Source: Moniliella sp. 'wahieum'
Taxonomy: Eukaryota > Basidiomycota > Moniliellomycetes > Moniliellales > Moniliellaceae
DNA: 64,000 bases
Assembly: GCA_003971905.1 (NCBI GenBank)
Contig: RSEE01000128.1
Coordinates: 62,001 to 126,000, forward strand
Direction of reading: 5' to 3'
The notes under the pieces were generated by a model, which saw only the letters and a list, made by a program, of their open reading frames with translations, was not told the DNA's origin and did no database searches. The position numbers and the translations under genes were made by a program. Every line of letters starts with the position of its first letter. Position 1 is the first letter of the stretch. Positions 1 through 10,658 of the stretch are shown in pieces.

Positions 1-60
1 AAGCGCTGTCCACACTGCCCCCGCGCCGCGCACACGGGACACTGGGCTCAAGATTGAATT

Positions 61-3000
61 TCAATGCACAGCCATACCCATTGCGAGTGCGTTACACAAA
101 GATGCTGAACCGCCATCCGCCAGGCATCCGACGCGCCCCGTCTCCCTTCTCGTCGCCACCAACTGCCTCCTTCGCGCCGTCGTCGTCGTCGCCGTCGTGC
201 TCCTGCACCCCCCGCGCACCGCCCCCGTTGCAGGCGCAGGTGTAGGCGCAGTTGCACGTGTAGGCGCAGGTGTAGGCACAGGCGCACGTGTAGGCGCAGG
301 TGTAGGCACAGGCGCAGGCGGAAGCGCAGGCACTGCGGCCGCGGCCGATGGGACCGAAAGCGACGCCTCCTTCGAGCGGAGGGTGGACGACGAAGTGTGC
401 CTCGACAGGGCGCGCCGGAACTTGGTGACGGCATGGACCACAGCAAAGACGCCCTGGACGGACACGATGGAGTTTTGAAGATCCTCTTCGGTCAGTTGGT
501 CGTCCTGCACCACCGTCTTGACATTCTCCGCCTTGGACGGGAACGCCTCCTTGCCGTCCTGGGTCAGCCACGGGTCGGACCGAAGCGCATCAAGCGTTGT
601 CCGCTCCGATCCCTGTTTGCGCAGCAACCCTTGCAGCAACTGCGTGCACCCGCTCGGCAAGGTGGCTGGGTAAGTGGGTTCGTCCTGCCGGATCGAGGTG
701 TAGAGGTCGAGCAGGCTGGTCTGCCGAAACGGAAGCCGTCCGACCACCATGCAGTAAAACGTCACCCCCATGCTCCACAGGTCGTCTTGAAATCCATGAA
801 ACGCGCGCCGCTCCGGGACCCACTCGTACCCGATCCAGAGGCCGATGCCGAGCCCGTAGGCGAAGGAGACGAAGAAGACGAAGCCGGAGAAGACGAAGAA
901 GGATGGATAGGCGCAGTCGTCGGAGTCGTAGTAGTAGAAACCTGGACCAGTCAGGCGACATAAATGCCGGGGAGCCAGCGCCATGGAACAAGGCATCGTC
1001 CTCGCCCTTAACAACATTTCCGACACGCCAAAATCGACAATCTTGCATGTCTGGCGATCGCGGGTAAGCAAGATGTTTTCGGGCTTAAGGTCGCGATGGG
1101 CAATCTGGTTCGAATGAAGGTACTCGACGCCCATCACGATCTGACGCATATACTGTCGTGCAACCTCGGGGTCCAGCGGCGGCACAGTTTGGTCGACCTG
1201 CACCTCAATCACCCCGCCTCCAGGGCAAAACTCAAACACCATAAACAAACTGTCGCCGCCCGTTTGGTTCAGCACCTCGTACAGCCGGACCACATTGGGA
1301 TGGTGTAGCTTTTTCAAAATGGCCAGTTCACGCCGAATCAAATACAACGGATCTTTCCGACTTTGCTCCTCTTCCAAGCGAAGCCACTGCGAACGTTGCC
1401 GTCGCGCCGCTTCCAGAGTGGTCGCCTCCGTCGAAATCTCCTCCGTCCGGCTCCCAGCACCTGACGCAGCAGTGCCCGATCCCGACCCAACTCCCGACAC
1501 CGCGCCCGGTACGGATCCAGATCCGGTTGCCGAAGCCGAACCAGAGGGCGAGAGTGAGGCGGTGGGCTGGGCATGTGCAGGCGCGGGTGGACGCGCGGGC
1601 GGACGACGTTGGAGCAAGGCGGCACGTTGGGTCCGTCGCAACCGGGTCTTGCTAAACTCCTTGACGGCCTAGCTCGCGGGAAAGGCCGAATCAACAAGGG
1701 AAAAAAGAAAAGAAAAAATGCCCCATGAAGGACCCGCCCAGAACCAATGCCCAACCAGCAACGCCAACACCAAACCAGAACCGTAAAGCAAAAAGAAAAA
1801 AGAAAAAAGAGGAGGTTAGTAAGCCGCAACCGATGCCACCCACACATCCATACCCTCATCCACCGAGAAAAGGAAAGAGAAAGAGGGGAGGAGGGGAAGA
1901 GACGTACAAATTCCACACTCGGATCGTCGGCCAAAGTAGCCCGATGAACTGTGCCATACGCGCCTTGGCCAATAATCTCGTAAATCCGGTACTGGTTCAA
2001 TTGTCGACTGCCATCGTCCAACTCGCGCGCGTGCGCATCCAACGTTTCCTTGTACCCTCCCTCATACGCCCGTACCCGCGCGAAGACGAAGTCTCCTGCC
2101 GCCTCCTCGTCGCGGTCGAAGGCGGCGGCGACGACGAAGAGGAAGAAGCGGAAGGGGAAGACGAGCGGGGAGAAGTAGATGAGGTGGGTAAGTGCGCTTG
2201 CGCTTGCGCTTGGACGTGAGATCCCCTCGCACCATCCCGCTTGTTCGCTCCCCTGCCTCCTTCGGTCGTCGCAGGGGTAGCGGTCGTAGGGGGGAAAAGT
2301 AACGTGCTGCACGGCGACGCGGACAGCCCACCTCCTCCCCCACCCTCCTCTCCCCACCCAAATCCATTCGTCTCATCCGACGGCGACGCGGTCAATCCAT
2401 CCGCCACGCCAGCCCCTGCCCCTACTCCCTCACCCAATCCAAACCCATTCACTTCTTCCGATGGCGACGCGGCCAAAACAGGGCCGGAGGTCAGGTCGCC
2501 GTCGGGGCCGCCTGTCGCTTCAGCGCAGGAGAAGGAGAGGGGGAGGGGAGACTGTCACAGGCACGGGCAAGAGCGAGGCGGAAGGGGAGCACGACAAGAG
2601 CATCGTTGAAGTGGGCGACGCTGATATCAGCGTCCCCGCCGCATCACCACCACGCTCCCCCTCCCATCCGGCCGATGCGGGGGAGGAGGAGGCCAGGGCA
2701 CGCGCGTCGGATGTATCCAGGTGCGTGGGCGTGCGGGGTGTAGAAGTAGCAGTCGTCGTAGGGGCAGCGGGGCCCTGCTCGGTGGAGACCGCAGCGGGAG
2801 ACGGGAACGAGGGGGTGTCAGTGGTGGTGGAGGAAGGGGAAGCGACGAGCGGGGTATGCGGGGCAGGGGTCGCGGGGGAGGCGATGATGGTGGGCAGGGC
2901 GGGGGCGGGGGCGCGGAGCCGGGTGTGGAGCGGGGCGAGCGCGCGACGGCGTGGGTCGTCCGAGGGGGCGATGCAGACGCCATGGGAAGAGGGGTGGTGG

Positions 3001-3077
3001 TGGTGGTGGTGGTGGTGGTGACGGTGGTGGAGACGGTGGGGGGCCCATGAGGCAGATGGTGGTGGAGGGCAGGCCAA
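61..3077 (-). CDS. CaMKK-like Ser/Thr kinase (Ssp1/Sak1/Elm1 type)
   Basis: Probable upstream kinase of the Snf1/AMPK-CaMKK family, acting in the cytosol in energy or stress signalling (family knowledge). Visible in order: a low-complexity N-terminus with a His run; the lead-in LNQYRIYEIIGQGAYGTV (glycine loop); AVKEFSKTRL (ATP lysine); a Ser/Gly-rich insertion; RRELAILKKLHHPNVVRLYE; HRDLKPEN (catalytic loop); KIVDFGVSEM; then, in another frame, GSPAFMSP; a Ser/Thr-rich insertion; DLWSMGVTFYC. A Pro/Ala repeat closes the C-terminus. One intron (1907-1669, GTACGT...TAG) lies between the glycine loop and the ATP lysine. At about 1017 one T of a TTT run is missing; a second loss follows near 1000. 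The kinase core is secure; the start is a guess, because the first ~300 codons are low complexity and cross frames. Confidence 0.85.
236..325. repeat. GTGTAGGCGCAG-type minisatellite in kinase C-terminus
   Basis: About 90 bp of imperfect 6/12/24-bp units on the plus strand (GTGTAGGCGCAG, GCACGTGTAGGCGCAG). On the minus strand they encode a Pro-Ala-Pro-Thr/Val repeat at the kinase C-terminus. The unit length is a multiple of three, so expansion keeps the frame. Confidence 0.8.
2993..3050. repeat. (GGT)n microsatellite encoding poly-His
   Basis: A GGT/GTG triplet run, interrupted near its right end. In the presumed reading frame of the kinase N-terminus it encodes a tract of about nine consecutive histidines on the minus strand. 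Confidence 0.8.
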
Positions 3078-5784
3078 GCACTGCCCCTGCCCCGCCCCAT
3101 TCCGCCCTCCTCCTGATGCTGCGGGGCGGAATGGGAAGGCACCCCCGTCTGACGTAAGCGGCCGTCAACTTCAACAGGATTGTCGATCGAGAGAAAGAGA
3201 AACACCTTTCCGGTGCCGGCTCGTTGGTTTCTTTGGCCACAACCGCTGGCCGTTAACTACAGATCCAGGGCAGACGAGTCAGGCGACTCGTCTGCTCTTG
3301 ACTGTGGGGCTGCTTTCACATTGGGAACCGGAATGGACACGAGGCCACAGAGTGGTGGAAAAAGTCAAACGGGACGGATGGTTGATTGGTTGGACGCGGT
3401 TTCTGAACAAGGAAGGGAGAGGCGAGCGTTTGGGTTCAGATCGGAGCTGGCCACTGGCGTTGACGAGCAAGATCGCTCGCCACGGCCAGCCCGAGAGAAC
3501 GAAGTGCGCCCTCCATGGCCACGTGTGTGTGGATCATCACGGAGGGCATGCGCTTCTTCCCCTATCGGGAGGGGAGAATGTCCCTTTCCATCGTCTTTGC
3601 TAATCAGTGAGGCACATTGCTAGAAGGAGAAGGAACTTAAGAAGTTGCTGGTCCGCACCCTCATTCCCCTAGTTCTGGTTGAGCCATGATTGCCAACCAA
3701 AGGGGAGAGGCCAGGTGGTCGGAGCAGATTCCGGTGTCGCTGGACCTGCGCCCGCACGGTGCGCCAATTAGGTGGCTACAGACATGAGCAGACGAAGGGT
3801 GCAGTAGACAAGATCCGGACGGTCCCAGCCCGTGGCTGTCATCAGTACTATGACCGCCAGCATATCGTTGCGAAAACTGGTTTTTGGCCGGACCCTATGA
3901 AAGCAGGGGGCGGCCCACTTCTCATGTTTGACGCGTTTCGAGGTAGTTGTTGCAACCAGCTGACCCGTGGAGAATTCCCTCTCCCAACAGCCGCCTGCAC
4001 GAGGAGCAGACTGCAATTCGATTCGAGAACTGAGATTTGGCCGTTCCCTATTAAAACAGGGTGCAGTAGTATTCACATGTCGCTCAATCCATTGATACCT
4101 CCGGCTTGGGATGTTAAAAAAACCGCGGCCAAAAGAGCCGAAGCAGATTATTCCTCCTGGGGCTCGTCTTTCGCATCCTCCATTTCAGTAACTACAGCAA
4201 CATGGGTGAGCGCCAGTGGCTCACTCAGTGGGAAGCACCGGATCACAGACGAGCTCGTCAGTACATTGACTAACCAAGCGTGAGCACAGTGGCTCTCTCA
4301 GTGCGAAGCACCAGAGAGCAGATCAGCTGTTTTCATCCCACCGCCTGACCGCTTTCGGACCCCGCCAGTCTGGATATGGCTCCCATCAGACCCGATGTGG
4401 ATATTTTGATGACAGCCAGTGGCCTGGCGAGGTAACCAGACTGCATCCAGGACCAGCAGGACGACATCCGGGCACACCTCAGCCATACGTTTGTTCACCT
4501 CTTCTAAGCCGACTTCCAAGCTGTGGCCAGCGGCTTGTTGGAGAGCTTGACGTTCCCGACACCCCTATGTGGAGGGCCATGAGATCCGACTCCAAGATCA
4601 GATCGCAGACGTCCACGAAGCCCTAAGTGGAGTAAACGAAATGCAACATGAACTCCATGAAGCCCAAAACGGAAAGTTTTTCATGAGATCATGACGCGGA
4701 CGGCCACGCCGCCGGCCACTGCGAGCCAGGATGAAGACGCAGAAAAGCGGACTCGAGATGCTGTTGGCCAAGTCCGCCCTATATGTCTGTATGCCTCCAT
4801 TCTTCACCTTCAGACGATTAAGGCTGACCACAACAGCATCTTTTTCTGTTTAACCGCATTTTGGTTTTGCAGGGCAAGTACTAACATTAAACAGCTGGTC
4901 ATGCGTTCCATGAAGGCTCCCTGGCAAGCGTCCATCTAGGAGCCTTCTGTGCGGTATGTACCATCTACTATCTTGAATCGCTCGAGACCAGCTTTTTCTC
5001 TGACAAAAGGAAACAAAGAAGGTTGGGTTGAGCAGGAATGGGCCAAAACTCACGTTGCCAGACCGAGGCCTCCTGCCACCGTTATCGATGCTGCAACTGA
5101 TGATAAAGGGTGCCTGCTTAGGCAAAGAAGTACGGGCAAGAGTAACGCGAGCCATATAGTGGTCATGCGCTACGAGATCGTCATTAATGTGCGTATCTTC
5201 ATTTGCTTCCTTTCCTCTTCACGGTGTTCTTAACGCTTCTGCCTGAATCCACTTGCAGATGGAGACGCACCACTGGGTAAGTCAGGCCCGCGGGCCCTCG
5301 TCGGGTGCTGTCAGTGTCGCCTCATTTCACAAGAAGGTCGTCAAACAGAACCTGGGAGGGTACTAAGGACCACAACCTCAACGGCGTGGAGGGCAGCAAG
5401 GTTCAGTAGTGCGTCCTCCCCGTGCGCACAAATACATCGGCCTGCCCATCGCCCGTCCCAGCACGCACCCCACACCCACACTGCCCCCGCGCTGCCTCCC
5501 CTGTGGCGCCGCCTGTGCTGCCCCCCGTCCCCGCACTGCCCCCGTGCCGGCGCCCCATGCGCTGGGCTGCGCGGATGCAATGTTCAATGTGCAATTGCAA
5601 TGTTCATGTGCGTTGCAACGTTCAGTCCTGGCGGTGACTCGGGGCGACGATGGATGATTGGATGGCGGCTGTCTTTTTTTTTTCCGCCGGCTCTGCAGCT
5701 TTGGTTTTTTTTAGCCCGACCAGCAAGCAGTGTGTGAGGGTTACCACCACCACCACCTCCTCCTCCCCCTCCTCCGCCCCGACC
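3078..5784. other. Gene-poor intergenic stretch, lower GC
   Basis: About 2.7 kb between two divergent genes. It is less GC-rich than the genes and has no recognisable protein. It holds two related blocks near 3880-3930 and 4025-4060 (TTTGGCCG followed by CCCTAT and an A-rich/CAGGG segment), a duplicated segment at 4206-4328, and near 4580-4690 a plus-strand reading stretch with heptad-like spacing ending KFFMRS-stop. The right end carries the promoter and 5' leader of GUA1. It may be relic mobile DNA; no terminal repeats or transposase were seen. Confidence 0.5.
4206..4328. repeat. Degenerate direct repeat, two copies
   Basis: Two ~50 bp copies, 4206-4259 and 4280-4328, share GTGAGC-CAGTGGCTC-CTCAGTG-GAAGCACC with substitutions and small indels. 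The spacing is about 74 bp. No coding role is apparent. Confidence 0.6.
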
Positions 5785-7415
5785 ATGTCCGACTCCATCC
5801 ACAGCCAGTACGACACGCTCCTCATCCTCGACTTTGGCTCGCAGTACAGCCACCTCATCACGCGCCGCTGCCGCGAGCTCAATGTGTACTGCGAGATGCT
5901 GCCGTGCACGCAGCGCATCAAGGACCTCGACTGGACCCCCAAGGGCATCATCCTTTCCGGCTCGCCCTACTCGGTGTACGACGAGGGAGCGCCGCGCGTC
6001 GACCCAGACGTGTTTACCCTCGGTGTGCCTGTGCTTGGCATCTGCTACGGCCTGCAGGAGATTGCGTGGAACCATGGCGGGCGGGTGGACCCATGCGACC
6101 ACCGTGAATACGGCAGTGCCGATTTGGACATTGTCGTGACGGGCAATGCACACCTGGATGCGCTGTTTACCAATTTGGGGCCTAAGATGACCGTGTGGAT
6201 GTCGCACGGCGACCAGCTCAGTAAGTTGCCGGAGGACTTTGCTGTGATTGCCAAGACGCCCACGGCGCCCTATGCTGCGATTGCCCACAAGACCAAGCCC
6301 ATCTACGGTGTCCAATTCCATGCCGAGGTCACCCACTCGCAGCAGGGCGACAAGATCTTTGATTCGTTTGTCACCATTTGCCAGTGCCGCCGCGACTGGA
6401 CCATGTCGACGTTCATTGACAAGGAGATTGCGCGCATTCGCGAGCTGGTCGGTCCCAAGGGCCGTGTGTTGGGCGCGATTTCCGGCGGCGTCGACTCGTC
6501 CGTCGCGGCCAAGTTGATGCACGAGGCGATTGGCGACCGCTTCCACGCTGTCATGGTCGACAATGGCGTGCTGCGTGCCAACGAGGCGGCGCAGGTGGAG
6601 CAGATGCTGAGCAAGGACTTGGGTGTCAACTTGACTGTCGTTGACGCCTCGGACCTGTTCCTGTCTCGCCTCGAGGGAGTCGAGGACCCCGAGAAGAAGC
6701 GCAAGATCATCGGTAACACCTTTATCAACGTGTTCGAAGAAGAAGCGGCCAAGATTGAGGCCGAGGCAGACAAGGAGGAGACTGCTGCTTTGGCCGCTGG
6801 CAAGGCGTCCGAAGCCAAGGGCAAATTTGAGTGGCTTCTCCAAGGCACGTTGTACCCCGACGTGATCGAGTCCATCTCCTTCAAGGGACCTTCCGCGACG
6901 ATCAAGACGCACCACAATGTGGGTGGCCTGTTGGAGGACATGAAGCTCAAGCTGATTGAGCCGTTGCGTGAACTGTTCAAGGACGAAGTTCGTGCTCTAG
7001 GCCGCGTGATGGGCATTCCGGAGCACCTGGTCGGTCGGCACCCATTCCCCGGCCCCGGTCTGGCCATCCGTATCCTCGGTCCCGTCACGCGGGAGCAGGT
7101 CAAAATCCTCCAACAAGCCGACCAGATCTACATTGACGAGATTCGCAAGGGCGGGTTTTACGACCAGATCAGCCAAGCGTTTGCTGTGCTGCTGCCCGTG
7201 CGCGCAGTCGGGGTGCAGGGGGACAAGCGGACGTACGACCAAGTGATTGCACTCCGTGCTGCCCAGACCACCGACTTTATGACGGCCACCTGGTTCCCGT
7301 TCCCGTACGACTTCCTCTCCCGCGTGTCCAACCGCATCACCAACGAAGTCGCAGGCATCAACCGCGTCGTGCTCGATATCTCCTCAAGCCTCCCGCTACC
7401 ATCGAGTGGCTCTAG
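5785..7415 (+). CDS. GUA1: GMP synthase (glutamine-hydrolysing)
   Basis: Converts XMP to GMP using ATP and glutamine, the last step of de novo guanine nucleotide synthesis, in the cytosol. Class I glutamine amidotransferase domain: [11 protein letters not shown] near the start, [13 protein letters not shown] with nucleophile Cys87, and catalytic His/Glu in HAEVTHS. The ATP-pyrophosphatase domain has the P-loop SGGVDS (233-238), VMVDNGVLR, then the C-terminal dimerisation domain with [13 protein letters not shown] and [12 protein letters not shown]. Intronless, ~543 residues, usual length. The start is [10 protein letters not shown]; an in-frame upstream ATG at 5650 lies in leader-like sequence. 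Near 7384 one C is missing; restoring phase gives the expected family ending (ATIEWL) and a stop at 7413-7415 rather than the open frame to 7422. Confidence 0.97.
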
Positions 7416-7453
7416 GCCCTAGGTTCTAGGCTCTAGGTTCTAGGCTCTAGGTC
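7411..7453. repeat. CTAGG-based tandem repeat at GUA1 3' end
   Basis: Tandem 14-bp-like units of TCTAGGCTCTAGGT over the GUA1 stop codon and into the 3' flank. Several nested CTAG palindromes could fold in the transcript. Confidence 0.75.
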
Positions 7454-8303
7454 CCGGTGCGGTGGCGGGTCCAAATTACCGTACCCCCTCCCCCTCTCTC
7501 TCCTTTCTCCCCTCATTATTCCATCAACATGTACTTTTTTCTTCTTCTGTTTGCGGTCTGTCGGCCCTTCTCTCCCACCCCTCGGTAATGGTAACCTGCC
7601 TCTTCCCTCTCTCTTCGCCACCAACCTACTTTGTGTTCGTGTGGTGGCCCGATGGGGGCTATGAATAGACTCGGACATGGGCTAGTAGCCCCCCCCCTCC
7701 GAGCGACAGACGCACATACAGACCAGATGACACTCCTGCCTACCATGCCATCCTCCAGCTTTTGCTAGGCATACTGGGACCTATGGCACCTACACCTCGA
7801 GCGTTGATGGGGAGCGTGCTTCGACGAATGCTCGTTTCACCTTATGTTGGGAGGTGGGGGAGGGGGAGGGAGGCCCAGAGAGGCACATATGAACCTGGCT
7901 CTCTAGCTTGCCATATGACATGATGGCATGTGACGGGGGAGCGTTCTCAGAGGACCGGAACTGCGAGGTAGGAATTCACTCGCCTGCAGGCCCGGTGCCG
8001 AGGACGAATCGAATTGGCGTATTGCGGTGCGGTTCGGCCCGTGCGATGCGGATCACGATCAAACTGGCCTGGGAGAGCCGGCGCATCTGGTGAGGCCTGA
8101 GAATGATGGATGATCGATGGAGCAGGCCAAGCTGATGGCTCGGAGCGGAAACGACGGCTTGGCGTGCCCTCTCGTCCGTGCTGGGGTAACAACAACATGG
8201 GATGGACGCGGGGGGGTAAGTAGAAGAAAAGGAGAACAAGGTGGGGGAGTCAGAAACCAGCCCAAGCCCGAGCCCAAGCCCGAGCCTGAGCAAGATGTTT
8301 CTT
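7416..8303. other. Convergent intergenic region GUA1 / CSN1
   Basis: About 890 bp between two gene 3' ends. Pyrimidine-rich downstream of GUA1, with a C run near 7690 and a G-rich patch at 7850-7880. A hexamer array at 8256-8290 alternates CCCAAG and CCCGAG just past the CSN1 stop. No ORF resembling a protein was recognised. Confidence 0.6.
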
Positions 8304-10465
8304 TCAAAAGCTCGTCAAAATCAGATCGTTCTCGAGCATCGCCTGCCCCAGCACATGGCCTTCTGGGTCTGGCACGTTCCTTGCTAATTCGAGGCTTGCT
8401 GGTAGATCTGGGTGCGCTCATCGGGCGCTTGGATGGAAAATGTCTGGCGGAGCGAAACAGAAAAATAAAAGAACGGCAGGTGCATGCGTCAGTACGGTTT
8501 CCTTTTTCTGGGTTTTTGTGTGAGGTGAGAGTGGTGTGTGTGTTGGGGGAGGGGGGTCAGGGTGGCAAACAGGGGGGGGGGTACGCACGCGATTCACCAT
8601 GTCGATGCGGACTTTGACTTGGTCCTTTTCCCACAGATCCTTGACCTTGTCCAGGACCAGCGCCGCGGGGAGGGACAAGGTGGCGGCCATGTCGTCGATG
8701 CGGACAAAGTTGTAAGACTGGAGCAGGTCGCGCACTGACTGGGTCACAATCACATCGGAGATGGCCGCAAACAGGTGGGCGTGGCCCAGGTGCAAGTCGA
8801 GAGGGTTAAGCGGGACGTGTCGGGGCTAGTGGCGTCGCCGAGGATGGCACGGATAGGAGCAAACTCGCCCTCGTAGTACTTCCACAACAAGTCGCGTGCA
8901 TGTGGGTTGTACTCCAACAGACCTGTGATACCTTGTCCCGTCGCTGTGCCGCCCTCGGCATTGTTAGCGGCCGCACTGGCCACTTGGGTCGCCGCTTCCG
9001 ACTGCGGTCCTTCGCGCCCCAGCAGACGCAGCCCAATCTCCTTCCGCGACAGCGCCACCACCGCACACAGCGACGCGTACATCGCCACATCGGCAGGGAC
9101 GACATGTAGTTCCAATACGCTGCCGAGGCTGGATCGACGCGGCTGAAATAGAGCAGCGGGCGAGGTACCGGCGCAAGCCCAACGTCGCAATCCCTCGCAG
9201 CACATTCAATTGTCCCGGAACAAGCGCAGTTGTCGCGTCACCTGCGTTTCTTTCCGGCCACCGCAGCGCTCGGCCCGCCATCGGCCGCCGCACCATGCGT
9301 TGGTTGAAGCCGGTGCGACGGGGGAACGCATCCTCCTCCTCTCCGGTCATCGCGGAACCACCAGCACGATACAGATTCGCCAGCGCATTGTTCCCGCCCG
9401 CTGCTGACGTTGATGCCGAGGGGGCAGTGAGCAGGGACCGTTTGTACCCCATCCCGCCGTTGCGGGTGAGACCGAGCGAAAGCGCCGCCCGAGCTTCGTC
9501 CAACTTGGTCTCGTCCGACTTGGTTACTGCCTCGGCCAAGCCAGCCACAATGCCCTCGGCCCGATCGACCAGGGTGAGGATCGTGCCGTACGCGAGCTCG
9601 TCCAGGGCTACCTCAGCCAAGCCCATGGTCGTCTCGAGCGTCTGCGCGACAGACGAGGCAAATTCGCGCGCCTCTTGGTACTGCACCTGCGCCGCACGGT
9701 TCTGCCCCGTGGCGCGGTAAAATTCAGCGAGGTCCAGATGGGCAATCTGGGAAAAAAACATACAAAACACACAGCGCAGGTGAGCACGAGGGCCGGTTCA
9801 CAGAGGAGTACAATCGCATTGCATCGCACCACATCGCATCGCATCGCATCTCGGCAAGGCACGTACCCGGAGAGACTCTCCTTGATGCCATTGAAGCGAG
9901 CCTGGTTGAGCGCATGGGTCAGGTGGTCGGCATCGCGCTTGTTCTGCTCGACGGTTGCGTCGATCCATGCCTGGTCCGGGGCAAAGGCGGGCGCGTGGGG
10001 CGTTGTGGCGCGCAAGCGAGCCACTTTTTGGTACAGCGCCGCATTGGACGTTTGGCGGAGCAAGTCGAGCGCTGCTTCGCTGCAGGGCGCACGTAACGAC
10101 GGCACGCGCCGGGCGAGCTGGACCAGACGGGCCACCTTCGTCGCGCCCTGGTACGCGTCCATGTGGGTGTGCCAGTCCCACTCGCGCTCGTCAAGCGGCA
10201 CGGCGGGCTGGAGGAGCAGGTCCAGGTCCGGGTCTACGTCGGGGTCGAGGGGCGGGTCGAGGTCGAGGCGCTCGGCACTGGCCATCGCCGCGTCGGCCGC
10301 GCCGAGGTCGGGCAGGTGGGAGGCGCGGGGGCGGGCTGAGCGGCGAGGCGGCGGGCTGGGCGGGTCGGGCGTGCTGGGCGTCGAGTCGGACGGCATTGGC
10401 GGCGGCGGTGAGGGCACGCCGGCTGGCCCGAGCGGGCGGAGGGCGGCTAAAGTGCAACGCCTCAC
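8304..10465 (-). CDS. CSN1: COP9 signalosome subunit 1 (PCI-domain protein)
   Basis: Scaffold subunit of the signalosome that removes Nedd8 from cullins; nuclear/cytosolic (family knowledge). N-terminal part: YQGATKVARLVQLA, DQAWIDATVEQNK, FNGIKESL. After intron 1 (9866-9748, GTACGT): IAHLDLAEFYRATGQ. Then LNVLRGIATLGLRRYL, SLGSVLELHVVPADVAMYAS and the PCI winged helix VRDLLQSYNFVRIDDMAATL. After intron 2 (8588-8444, GTGCGT): TFSIQAPDERTQIYQQ, ending MLENDLILTSF. The C-terminus fits CSN1 better than the related proteasome subunit Rpn7. Frame breaks by one missing base occur near 9160, 8810 and 8385. The alternative start MPSDSTPS at about 10398 is equally plausible; the first ~70 residues are Pro/Ser-rich. 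Confidence 0.88.
9819..9850. repeat. ATCGC pentamer repeat in CSN1 intron 1
   Basis: CGCATTGCATCGCACCACATCGCATCGC-type pentamer array inside intron 1 of CSN1, close to its donor. Non-coding. Confidence 0.7.
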
Positions 10466-10658
10466 GACCGCCTGGCGCCTGCTGAGCTAAGCACCGCACT
10501 AGGGTTGCGCTGTGCCTGCAATCTGGCCCAGCTTCTACCAGACACAAGGACTACCTCCAGAGCCACACACCGCACAGGAAATATAGAAAGTCGCATTGCA
10601 TAGCGCGGACACACCCGCGGTGAAAGACAGTCGTGATTGAGGGGGGGGAGAGGGCTGA

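Noticed and set aside
5584-6915. 443-codon open frame antisense to GUA1
   Set aside because: It mirrors the GUA1 codons; such long antisense frames are expected in GC-rich coding DNA, and the product shows no domain.
8304-10465. Proteasome subunit Rpn7 instead of CSN1
   Set aside because: The N-terminal YQGATKVARL and IKESL motifs and the non-Rpn7 C-terminus fit CSN1 better, although both are related PCI proteins.
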